From the NCBI GenBank assembly GCA_949840465.1, contig CATKXE010000001.1, positions 1-64,000 on the forward strand: a stretch of DNA of 64,000 bases, read 5' to 3'. The notes beneath the pieces were generated by a model. That model did not search any database. It saw only the letters and a program-made list of their open reading frames with translations, and was not told the DNA's origin. Positions 21,208 through 29,633 of the stretch are shown piece after piece (the first letter of the stretch is position 1; every line of letters starts with the position of its first letter). Source of the DNA: an uncultured Lachnospiraceae bacterium (GTDB lineage Bacteria > Bacillota > Clostridia > Lachnospirales > Lachnospiraceae). Made by a program: the position numbers and the translations under genes.

Positions 21208-22743
21208 TTATCTCCCCCAATACTTTTTATCCAGCGAGCGATAGCCCACCGCTTCTTTTAAATGCCGTTCCAAAATATGCTCTTCCCCATCCAGATCTGC
21301 GATCGTGCGGGCTACCTTCAGAATCTTATGGTACGTGCGGGCCGTCAGCCCCAGCCTGGCAAATGCCTGCCGCATCAGTTTTTCTTCCTGACCGCCTAAT
21401 GTACAGTACATTTCCAGTTCCCGTGTCCCCAGCATGGCGTTGGTCAGGATCTTTGTCCCTTTATAACGCATATTCTGTATTTCCCGTGCCCTGCATACCC
21501 GCTCCCGGATCGAAGCGGAGCTTTCCTCCTTATGTCCTTTTTGCAAAGCTTCATACTGCACTCTGGGCGCCTCCACGCAGATGTCCATCCGGTCTAAAAA
21601 CGGCTGGCTCAATTTCCCCAGATAATGCTGGATCTGTCCCGGCGTGCAGGTACACCGGTTCATATCAGGATAACAGCCGCAGGGGCAGGGATTCATTGCG
21701 GCCACCAACATAAAATTGGCTGGGAACAGATAATTGCCCTGATTCCGGGTAATCCGTACCTGGTGATCCTCCAAAGGCTGGCGCAGGACTTCCAACACAT
21801 TTTTCTGGAACTCCGGAAGCTCGTCCAAAAACAGCACGCCCTGATGGGCAAGGCTGATCTCTCCCGGTACAGGCACCATCCCCCCGCCCACAAGGGCTGT
21901 TTTCGTAGCGGTATGGTGGACGCTGCGGAAAGGCCTCCTCCGTATCAGAGGGCTTTTATCGTCCAATATCCCCAGAATGCTGTATACCTTGGTCAGCTCC
22001 ATGCTTTCCTCCAATGTCATGGGCGGAAAGATAGACGGGATCCTCTTGGACGTCATGGACTTTCCACTCCCCGGAGGACCCATCAGCAGCAGGTTGTGGC
22101 CGCCTGCCACAGCCACCTCCGCCGCCCGTTTGACCGCAGCTTGTCCGCAGACATCCGCATAGTCCCATTGTTCCTGTTCATCTTCCGGCTCCTTCTCCGG
22201 GTAGGGCTCCGGTGCTATGGATATCTTTTTGCTCAGATGCCCATACGCCTCTTCCAGACTGCCCACACCGATCACCTCAAGGCCTTCCACCAATGCTCCT
22301 TCCGGGGCATTGGCACGGGGCACGATGCAGGAGCACACTCCGGCATTTTTTGCCTCTGATACAATAGGCAGGATGCCCGGCACCTTCCGAACCTTTCCGT
22401 CCAGACTCAGTTCCCCCACGATCAAGGTCGAATTCACCTGATGCTCGCTTAATTTACCCAGAGATACCAGAATTGCCACCGCAATGGGCAAATCAAAGGC
22501 CGCTCCCCGCTTTTTCATAGTCGCAGGAGCCAAATTAATAACCGTCTTTTTGGCCGGGAAATCCAACCCGGAATTTCGAATCGCCGTGCGTACCCTCTCC
22601 GCCGCCTCCTTCACCTCCGACGACAGATACCCCACCATGTGGAACGCCGGAAGCCCATTGCTTACATCCGCCTCCACATTCACAAACTCCACCTTCAGTC
22701 CAAAAACGGACGCAGACAACACTGTGCTAAAACTCATCCGCAT
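21208..22743 (-). CDS. yifB: YifB/ComM family Mg-chelatase-like AAA+ ATPase
   Basis: 511-residue ATPase; ComM orthologues promote branch migration during integration of DNA. An N-terminal Lon-S5-like domain (KKRGAAFDLPIAVAIL) is followed by a Mg-chelatase AAA+ core with Walker A LLMGPPGSGKSM, Walker B VLFLDELPEF and a C-terminal helical domain. Two ATGs six bases apart could start it; AAAGGAAG is better spaced (9 bases) for the second, which gives MSFSTVLSASVFG. First gene of yifB-dprA, with topA downstream. Confidence 0.95.
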   Translation of the reverse strand: MRMSFSTVLSASVFGLKVEFVNVEADVSNGLPAFHMVGYLSSEVKEAAERVRTAIRNSGLDFPAKKTVINLAPATMKKRGAAFDLPIAVAILVSLGKLSEHQVNSTLIVGELSLDGKVRKVPGILPIVSEAKNAGVCSCIVPRANAPEGALVEGLEVIGVGSLEEAYGHLSKKISIAPEPYPEKEPEDEQEQWDYADVCGQAAVKRAAEVAVAGGHNLLLMGPPGSGKSMTSKRIPSIFPPMTLEESMELTKVYSILGILDDKSPLIRRRPFRSVHHTATKTALVGGGMVPVPGEISLAHQGVLFLDELPEFQKNVLEVLRQPLEDHQVRITRNQGNYLFPANFMLVAAMNPCPCGCYPDMNRCTCTPGQIQHYLGKLSQPFLDRMDICVEAPRVQYEALQKGHKEESSASIRERVCRAREIQNMRYKGTKILTNAMLGTRELEMYCTLGGQEEKLMRQAFARLGLTARTYHKILKVARTIADLDGEEHILERHLKEAVGYRSLDKKYWGR

Positions 22744-22918
22744 ACTTCCTTTCTTCTGACACTTCCATTTTTACAGCCTGCATCCACACACAGCGCCCTT
22801 TTAGACATCTGCCGTTTGCCGCAAACCATAAAAATGCCCGATATAGTTGCTCAAAATCAATGAATCTTGGCCGAAACGGCCGGATTACCTAGTGCAGAAC
22901 GCACTGCCTGATGTATGT

Positions 22919-22948
22919 ATCATATTCCACATGCCGCATAATTGTCAA
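22919..22948 (-). promoter_or_regulatory. Promoter of the yifB-dprA operon
   Basis: Minus strand TTGACA, 18 bases, TATGAT. The roughly 170-base leader down to yifB contains two hairpins (AGTGC-GTTCT-GCACT and GGCCG-TTT-CGGCC). The remaining part of the gap (22949-23081) is the sigK upstream region, in which I could not identify a convincing sporulation-type promoter. Confidence 0.7.
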
Positions 22949-23081
22949 CCCTTTTTTGTCCTTGTTTTCGGTGGAAAAGCACAAAATCACCTTTTTTCAC
23001 ATAAACTATATCAAATGTGTTGAGGAACTGTACGGAAATAATCTGACATCCATTATTTTCTCAAAATTCCTGCGAGGTGAC

Positions 23082-23705
23082 ATGTTGAAATCTTTTCCCA
23101 CTCCTCTGACTCCTTCAGAAGAGAAATATTACATCCAGAAATATACGGAAGGAGATCTTCACGCAAAGCATATCCTGATCGAACGGAATCTACGGCTCGT
23201 TGCACATGTAATAAAAAAATACCAGTATCTGGAAGAAGAACAGGAGGATCTTATTTCGATCGGAACCATCGGGCTTATCAAGGCAGTCTCCACATTCAAT
23301 GCCAGGAAGGGAAACCGTCTTGCAGCATACGCCTCCAAATGTATTGACAATGAGATCCTGATGTACCTCCGTTCCAAAAAAAAGACCAGCAAAGAGGTGT
23401 CCCTGTACGAACCCATCGGCACGGATCGGGAGGGCAATGAAATCAAATTATATGATATCATCGAAACGGAGGAAGACGACGTACCGGAACGTCTGTACCT
23501 GAAAGAAAATATCCAGAAGCTCTATGAAAAAGTAGAAAATGAACTTTCCCAGCGTGAAAGGCTGGTGCTAAAGATGCGGTACGGCCTGTATAACGGGGAA
23601 GAATATACACAGCGTGAGATTGCACGCCAGCTCGGCATCTCCCGCTCTTATGTATCCCGGATTGAAAAAAGCGCAGTTGAAAAACTGCGGGTTTTTTTTC
23701 ACTAA
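23082..23705 (+). CDS. sigK: RNA polymerase sporulation sigma factor SigK
   Basis: Late mother-cell sigma factor. Region 2 is intact (EDLISIGTIGLIKAVSTFN, CIDNEILMYLRSKKKTSKEVSLYEPIGTDREGNEI) and region 4 ends with the helix-turn-helix YTQREIARQLGISRSYVSRIE. The track begins 57 codons upstream, but that part lacks sigma homology, and GAGGTGAC lies directly before the ATG chosen. From this ATG the 207-residue protein starts at the mature SigK N-terminus (FPTPLTPSEEKYY), so there is no inhibitory pro-sequence of the Bacillus kind, as in Clostridioides difficile. The gene is uninterrupted (no skin element). An intrinsic terminator overlaps its last codons. Confidence 0.9.
   Translation: MLKSFPTPLTPSEEKYYIQKYTEGDLHAKHILIERNLRLVAHVIKKYQYLEEEQEDLISIGTIGLIKAVSTFNARKGNRLAAYASKCIDNEILMYLRSKKKTSKEVSLYEPIGTDREGNEIKLYDIIETEEDDVPERLYLKENIQKLYEKVENELSQRERLVLKMRYGLYNGEEYTQREIARQLGISRSYVSRIEKSAVEKLRVFFH
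23672..23699 (+). terminator. Intrinsic terminator inside the sigK 3' coding end
   Basis: CGCAGTT-GAAA-AACTGCG followed by GG and eight T residues. The hairpin and the T-tract encode the final residues AVEKLRVFF; the stop codon TAA lies four bases beyond the T-tract. Termination in the U-tract would release an mRNA without a stop codon. Confidence 0.8.
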
Positions 23706-23741
23706 AAAAAGAAGACTGTATAATCCTGAAATTGTACAGTC
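23704..23741 (-). terminator. Intrinsic terminator of the DUF5724/DUF4132 gene
   Basis: Minus strand GACTGTA pairs with TACAGTC over a 14-base loop and is followed by TTC and seven T. It is convergent with sigK; its T-tract overlaps the sigK stop codon. It ends about 115 bases after the large gene. Confidence 0.75.
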
Positions 23742-23854
23742 CTCTCCTTTACATAGCATGTACAGATGCATTTCTTCATTTGCAGCATCACTCCATGGTC
23801 TACCCCATTTTCGATATGACAGGATTCCCTCTTTTCACGGTCTGCCGCAAACGG

Positions 23855-26800
23855 TCATCTCTCCTTCCTTCTCACAATCTGCCGCAGGATCTCCGGGTCT
23901 TTGATCTTCCCATCCTCTGCCAGCATCGCAACCTTTGACAGGATTTCCGCCGTCTTCGGATCCTCGTCCAAAAATGGAAGATACACCTTTCCTCTTTTTG
24001 CGCTGTGTACGGCGACAATATGGATCGTCCCGCCGCCGGACTGATGTATGACGCCGCTTCCTAAATGCACGCTGTAATGGTTCATCCCGCCTTTGATATC
24101 CGCGAAATGCTCCTGCACCGACACATTAGAAAGTTTCATCAGCCGGCACGTATACTCCACGATCGTCTTTCTCAGCTCCATGGTGGAGAAGGACGTCACC
24201 GGATCCACCCCGCCCACATAGGCAGTGCTTACCGCCAGATCCACGTCCCGCATCGTCTCGGAGAAGGTAACCGGGTCTATATCCCTGATCCGAACTTTTT
24301 TTCCATCCTTTCGGGAGCAGAAGGACACATACTCAATGGACGGTGCCTCAATATCGCCGGGCGAGAACCAGTCTGCCTCCGCATACAAATTCACGATCAA
24401 ATTGTCTTTATAATATACTTTTTCCAGACCGCTTTCATAGCCCGCATTCCACTTTCTGCCCCTTAATGCAGCGGCCGCCTTCTTAGCCTGAATCTGATAC
24501 CCCGAATATCTTCTGGATTCAGACATATCCAGTTCATCCTCTAATTTAAGATACAGCTCTCTAAAGACCTGCTTAAAGGGCTGTACAATTCCTGCCTCAT
24601 AAATCTGCTCCTGAAAAACCTGCCACACCTGATGCTCATACAAATCATAAACGTGGGCGATACGCACCGTATTCGCCTTTCCCTCCGGCTCCTGTTCCCC
24701 AAAGTTTCCGTCCCTGTAAAACCCAATCTCCTCTTTGCTTACCAGCACCAGCTTATCCAACATAGGGGATACGATCGGATTACGCATCATGATTCCCAGT
24801 TCTTCCCGGGAAAATTCCGTCCGCTCCTCCATTGCCTGCTCCAGCATCTTTCTGGAACGCTTATACTGCTCGCTCCACCGGTTGTGGATCTCTTTTAAAT
24901 GCAGAACCCTCTCATCCTTTTTCAATACAGCGGGAATGGTTTTCTGTTTCTTTTTGTTTTTCCGAATGCAGATCTCATTCCTTCCCTGCGCGTCAATCTC
25001 AATCCATGCCTCTACGCAATCTTTTTCACCCTCCCTGCCCATTAAAATCTGAGGAGACAGCACGTCCTCATTCTGCCGCACTTCCTCGCTCTCCATCATC
25101 CAGGACAGACGGGCCACGGTCTCAAACCGGGAATTTCGCGCCAGATTCATCAGCGCCATTTCCGCCGCGCGCTTCTCACTGGCCTGACGTTGGGAGCCGA
25201 ACTTTTTTGATTCCTTCAAAAACTGTTGGACAAATAAATACCGCTCCAAAAGGTCTGCATCCCCTTCCAGAGGGCAGATGCAGTATGCATTCAGGGCGTC
25301 CTTGTTCCGCTTTTCCACAACTTCTTTTTTCCAGGCTTCCCTGCCCTTCTTCCCCAGAGAGGCATCCGCATACTTCCTTGCCCTTGTGTGGAATGAATTT
25401 TCGCACAGGAATCTGGATGCCTTATAAAGCATCTGGAAACGCTTTTCACCCAGAGACTCATACACGCTCCTGCACCATTCCATGTCAAATGCACCGTCGT
25501 ACAAATCCTCCGGTTCGAGCTGCGTATATTTTGCGATCTCCGCCTTTTTCTGTTTCAGGTCATACTGTTTCATATGGGCGGTAAAATAATAGCAGGCTTC
25601 CTTAAACCCATCCCATTTTAGCACCTCTTTGACTGCCTCAATCCACTGTGGAGCCAGCATAGCCACCTCCACCAGCCGCTCTTCCTTAACGTGCGCTGCG
25701 GCAAGCGTTTCTGCATCATTGCCGGACGTAGGGTAGCAATGCCGGATCACATTGGAAAACACGATATTCCGGTCATCCCCGGATGCCTGCCTGCGGATGT
25801 CCTCCCCTTCCAGCACCTGCAGAGCCAAAATCAGATATTTCACGCCCCGGATAACCACAAGCCCCTCCACATAATCTGTAACCGCTGTTTTTTCGTTCAG
25901 GCGTTGACATTCCATAGCAAGCAATGTATCTGTAATCGTATCCAAAGCATTCCGAAGGCATTCAATCACCCCTGTACCGCAATGATACCGGGTAGGGCGG
26001 TAGTCCTCAATGTCAAGATGCGGCTTTCCCAAAAATCCCCTGCCTTCAAAATAAGCATCCCGGAAAGCTTCGCTGAGCTGCCCCCTGTTCCTTCTGTAAT
26101 AATACCCGCGGTCTTCCTCCATGTGGTTGTCCATGATCCCTTCATAGAGCGCCTCCACAGGCAGCATACCAAGGAGTACCGCCCTGGCAAGGAGCAGGGG
26201 CGCAATCGTGGGCAGGCTTAACGCCCCGGAATCATTGCCCAGATTGTATTTGTTATACACTTCTAAAATGAGCGGAAAATATTTCCGAAAATGCCCGTCC
26301 TCACACTGCAATAAATGCAGCTGCTCCCGCAAAAACAAAATGCTCCGGCTGGAGGTCACTGCATGGGTCTCCTCCACGCCGTCATACCGCTTTTTCTTAT
26401 AGTTCAGATATTTACCATACCGTGTAAGCATCTGTAAAATCCTGGCTGAATGCCCGGCAAAATCCATATTTTCCAGGATCTCCGCATAGTAATGCCGCAA
26501 AATGCTCTCGAAATGGCCGGCATACGGAATGCTATTCCATTCCTCCCGCTCCAGTGTAAACATCTCTGATTTTGCATCCGTCACTTTTTCCAGATAAACC
26601 GAATCATAGGTAGTCTCCAACAGAAACCGGAGTTCAAAAACAGTTTCCGGGGACAGAGCGTCCTTCTCAAAATACTGTTTCCACGTATCCGCAAGCGGCA
26701 GGGCTGCAAGACCCTTTTCCCCATGGTTCACAGGGTAAAAGCTTCTGTCCCTGACCTGCCTGTATTCATATCCCGTATAGTACTCCTCATCCTCATGGCT

Positions 26801-28798
26801 GGCGATACGGGCGCCCCAGCGCCGGATATAATCCAGCACCTGCTTTTTATTCCAGGGAAACACGGACTTTAAATCCACATGCTTTTCTTTTTTGAGCAGT
26901 CCCTTTTCCGTAACCTGCAGAAATTGCGGGGATTCCATTTCATAAACAGATTTTCGTCTATACAGGCCAAACCCCTCTTCCTTCCCTTTCATGTCCAAGG
27001 GAACCAGAATGTCCGGCATCTTACCCTCTTCTCCCATGGTTTGGAACGGCGGCTCCTCTTTTTCGCATTCTTCGGCGCCTCCCTCTCCCACAAAGAATGT
27101 AGCTCTCTTTTTACGCAATTCCATGGCCGATTCCCGAATGGTCTTGATTGCAGACTCTTTCAGACGGTGATAGCTGGCTCTCACCACATCCCTGTCCTGA
27201 GATGCAAGCACATCCACGATATACGCCCGCGCTTTCGCCTTCTTTGTCTTCAGCCTGCCTTCGAGCTGCAGGATATCCTCCCCGGTAAGTGTGCTTTCCC
27301 GATACTCCTGGACGATCCATTTTCCAAGCGCATCATTGGAGGAAATGATCTCCTTTAGCATAAAACTTTTTCTCTTTGCTTCGGACGCCAACCGGAACAG
27401 TTTTCCCATAAAAAAATCCAGATCTTTCGTTCTCAGAGAAGATGCGACATACGGAAGGAATTTCTCCACCATCTCTGTGGACGGATATTTGTCAAGAAGA
27501 TAGAACAGGCAATAGCACAGGCTGTCTTTTGTAAGCGTCGTCTCAAACCATTCAAAGCCTTTTGAAGAATATACTTTCTTACTGCCCACGGACGGCAGGA
27601 AACCCCATATCTGTGCATAAAGCTTTTCCGTCTGTCCTTTCGTCAAATGCAGTTTTTCTATATCCTTTCCCATGCGGACACACTCGGAGTAGAACAACGC
27701 GAGAATCCACTCGTCGTCCCCGAATTTTTCCGGAAAGTCCAGATAGTTTCCCACATTAAAGCTGTTTGTGAGACGCAGATAGACCAATGCGCTCGCCACC
27801 ACATACCGGCGGCCGCTTTGAAGCAGCAGGCAGGCTTCTTTGATTGCCTCTTCTACATCAAACGCCCCTTTACAGTACAGCGCAATATAAATATCCAGCG
27901 GATTTTCTGATTTTTCAAAGGCTTCCCTGCGCATGTTCTCCTGCCCGGATTTCTCTAATCCCCGCAAATCCAATGTTTCGGCTTCGGGCAGATAACAGCG
28001 GATATGTTCAAAGATATATCGGACGTCCTTTTCTTTCACCTCCTGATATCCAATGCCGATCCAGGTCAGCACTGCCCGCTGGACAGAAGAAAATCGGAGC
28101 AGGTTTTCCCTTTCAATTACATCCAATGTCCTTCGGAAGAAATCCACAGTATTTTCATCCGCAGTTTCTACAATGCTCTGCCGCAGCCCTTCCTGCAGCC
28201 TTGCCGCCAGAAATACCTGTAACAGTATCTGCTGCAGTTCCTGATTGCCGCTTTGCTCCACGGCAATGATAACGCCTCTTGTCAGGACAGCCGTATTATT
28301 TTCACTTGTCAGGACGTCCCTGCAATATTGGACGGCCTCGGGATCCTCCGCCAATAATTCCGAGGCAACCACCGGAGAAAAGTCCGCCCCGTAAAACAAA
28401 TCCCGGTATTCCCCATACACCAAATCCTTCATGGACATTCCTGAGCCATAGAACCAGTAAAAGCAAGCGATTGCCCGAAAGATTTTTCCCTTATAACGTG
28501 AAAATTTTTTGCTTCTTACATCCATACGGACCAGCCCGTCATTACAGGTATATTCCTGAATATGGCGCAGATATCTGCAGAGCTTCTCATAATGTTCTCC
28601 CAGAAGGCCCTGAAATTGCTTCTGCCGCTCCAAAAAGATTCCCACATCCTCCGGAAGTTCCGCCTCATAATTTGAAACAAATAGATAGTCGTGTTCCTCT
28701 ATATATTTCATATATTGTTTTTCCAAATCCGTACATTTTGAAACATTGCGTGTTTTGTTATATTCCCTCAGACGGGAAATCAGCTCTTTTTGATTCAT
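23855..28798 (-). CDS. Giant DUF5724/DUF4132 domain protein (1647 residues)
   Basis: Very large cytoplasmic protein without signal peptide or membrane helix. I recognise it as a DUF5724/DUF4132-type protein (related to the MolR/YehI group); the biochemical role is not known. Residues 1 to about 650 are helical and repeat-like; a DUF4132-like part follows the stretch LDYIRRWGARIASHEDEEYY (about 660-860); the C-terminal 160 residues contain the most conserved-looking block, DPVTFSETMRDVDLAVSTAYVGG to HLGSGVIHQSGGG. No ATPase or nuclease motif is visible. Start ATG has GGAGG only one base away, with AAAGGA further upstream. It is preceded on the same strand, 123 bases away, by a small beta-grasp protein, and these two probably form an operon. 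Confidence 0.8.
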   Translation of the reverse strand: MNQKELISRLREYNKTRNVSKCTDLEKQYMKYIEEHDYLFVSNYEAELPEDVGIFLERQKQFQGLLGEHYEKLCRYLRHIQEYTCNDGLVRMDVRSKKFSRYKGKIFRAIACFYWFYGSGMSMKDLVYGEYRDLFYGADFSPVVASELLAEDPEAVQYCRDVLTSENNTAVLTRGVIIAVEQSGNQELQQILLQVFLAARLQEGLRQSIVETADENTVDFFRRTLDVIERENLLRFSSVQRAVLTWIGIGYQEVKEKDVRYIFEHIRCYLPEAETLDLRGLEKSGQENMRREAFEKSENPLDIYIALYCKGAFDVEEAIKEACLLLQSGRRYVVASALVYLRLTNSFNVGNYLDFPEKFGDDEWILALFYSECVRMGKDIEKLHLTKGQTEKLYAQIWGFLPSVGSKKVYSSKGFEWFETTLTKDSLCYCLFYLLDKYPSTEMVEKFLPYVASSLRTKDLDFFMGKLFRLASEAKRKSFMLKEIISSNDALGKWIVQEYRESTLTGEDILQLEGRLKTKKAKARAYIVDVLASQDRDVVRASYHRLKESAIKTIRESAMELRKKRATFFVGEGGAEECEKEEPPFQTMGEEGKMPDILVPLDMKGKEEGFGLYRRKSVYEMESPQFLQVTEKGLLKKEKHVDLKSVFPWNKKQVLDYIRRWGARIASHEDEEYYTGYEYRQVRDRSFYPVNHGEKGLAALPLADTWKQYFEKDALSPETVFELRFLLETTYDSVYLEKVTDAKSEMFTLEREEWNSIPYAGHFESILRHYYAEILENMDFAGHSARILQMLTRYGKYLNYKKKRYDGVEETHAVTSSRSILFLREQLHLLQCEDGHFRKYFPLILEVYNKYNLGNDSGALSLPTIAPLLLARAVLLGMLPVEALYEGIMDNHMEEDRGYYYRRNRGQLSEAFRDAYFEGRGFLGKPHLDIEDYRPTRYHCGTGVIECLRNALDTITDTLLAMECQRLNEKTAVTDYVEGLVVIRGVKYLILALQVLEGEDIRRQASGDDRNIVFSNVIRHCYPTSGNDAETLAAAHVKEERLVEVAMLAPQWIEAVKEVLKWDGFKEACYYFTAHMKQYDLKQKKAEIAKYTQLEPEDLYDGAFDMEWCRSVYESLGEKRFQMLYKASRFLCENSFHTRARKYADASLGKKGREAWKKEVVEKRNKDALNAYCICPLEGDADLLERYLFVQQFLKESKKFGSQRQASEKRAAEMALMNLARNSRFETVARLSWMMESEEVRQNEDVLSPQILMGREGEKDCVEAWIEIDAQGRNEICIRKNKKKQKTIPAVLKKDERVLHLKEIHNRWSEQYKRSRKMLEQAMEERTEFSREELGIMMRNPIVSPMLDKLVLVSKEEIGFYRDGNFGEQEPEGKANTVRIAHVYDLYEHQVWQVFQEQIYEAGIVQPFKQVFRELYLKLEDELDMSESRRYSGYQIQAKKAAAALRGRKWNAGYESGLEKVYYKDNLIVNLYAEADWFSPGDIEAPSIEYVSFCSRKDGKKVRIRDIDPVTFSETMRDVDLAVSTAYVGGVDPVTSFSTMELRKTIVEYTCRLMKLSNVSVQEHFADIKGGMNHYSVHLGSGVIHQSGGGTIHIVAVHSAKRGKVYLPFLDEDPKTAEILSKVAMLAEDGKIKDPEILRQIVRRKER

Positions 28799-28921
28799 AC
28801 CTCCGCGTATTCCTTTCTGCTGTCTTCTCTATCTTTTTTCATCCGTACAAGCTATGGTTCCGGCATAACAGCTCTTCAGGCATTGCAGGCGGCAGTGCAT
28901 TGGATTTCATTCCCGGCGCCC

Positions 28922-29356
28922 TTACCACATCCGCCCGGCCAGCATGACAAGGCGGATCAGCGCCACTTCATCCCCGTCCTTGATATCCAGCTTTTCTTCC
29001 AGCGCCAGGCATTCCTTTCCATTGAGGTACACACGGAACAATCCGTCTTTAAAATCCTGCAGCATCACCCGGATCGCCTGCTCCAAATCTCCCATATTTT
29101 CCTGATAGGATTCTGAAAACCGGACTCTGCCCAGAGCTGCCTGCTGCCCGATTTCCTCTTTGGAAAGTAAATCCCTCCCGGAATTGAAACCGCCATCCTG
29201 CTGTCCGTCTGCCCTTCCCTGGCTTCGCTTACGGAACTCGGAAACCGTCATTTCCGCCAAAAGTTCTTCCAACGTAGAAACGGCAGGGATCTCTAATGAC
29301 TCCCTGCCTAATTCCCGCAGACTGGAAGCCTTTTTTCGAATTACATTCAGCCTCAT
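28922..29356 (-). CDS. Ubiquitin-like (ThiS/MoaD-type beta-grasp) small protein
   Basis: 144 residues. The N-terminus MRLNVIRKK with following EIPAVSTLEELLAEM looks like the first strands and helix of a ThiS/MoaD fold, and the C-terminus FRVYLNGKECLALEEKLDIKDGDEVALIRLV reproduces the last strands including the KDGDEVAL turn. Between them is a polar insert of about 50 residues. The chain ends LAGRMW instead of the diglycine needed for adenylation and sulfur transfer, so it is unlikely to be a normal sulfur carrier unless processed. The ATG five codons into the track ORF is preferred (GGAGG, 8-base spacing). Family assignment is by eye and tentative. Likely co-transcribed with the 1647-residue protein downstream. 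Confidence 0.65.
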   Translation of the reverse strand: MRLNVIRKKASSLRELGRESLEIPAVSTLEELLAEMTVSEFRKRSQGRADGQQDGGFNSGRDLLSKEEIGQQAALGRVRFSESYQENMGDLEQAIRVMLQDFKDGLFRVYLNGKECLALEEKLDIKDGDEVALIRLVMLAGRMW

Positions 29357-29460
29357 CCGCTTATCCTCCATCCTTCATTCTATAATTTTTAACTTTTTCT
29401 CCGCTTGCCGATTTTTTAAAGTTATGTGTCATAACCGCATCTTTGACTCCCATAAAATAC

Positions 29461-29503
29461 AAAGCGGCGCTTCTCCCTGATTTTACAAGGACGGCGCCGC
29501 TTT
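29461..29503 (-). terminator. GC-rich terminator between the secreted-protein gene and the beta-grasp gene
   Basis: AAAGCGGCGC and GCGCCGCTTT pair perfectly around a 23-base loop. On the minus strand GTATTTT follows; on the plus strand TTTTTAAG. It insulates the beta-grasp operon from the upstream minus-strand gene. No gene is seen in the rest of the gap (29357-29633). Confidence 0.7.
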
Positions 29504-29633
29504 TTAAGCCGTTATAACTGCTATATGGAAAACCCGGCTTACAATTTCTGTTTGCTTGTTGGTTTTCCTTTGGCTGGAAGTTTTTCTAAAGTCAAAACAT
29601 TCAGATTCTATGATTTTGAAAACCATCTTCCTT

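Noticed and set aside
22911-23081. Upstream extension of the sigK reading frame (57 codons), possibly a pro-sequence
   Set aside because: Its composition does not resemble SigK pro-sequences, it overlaps AT-rich promoter-like DNA, and a Shine-Dalgarno sits directly before the ATG at 23082.
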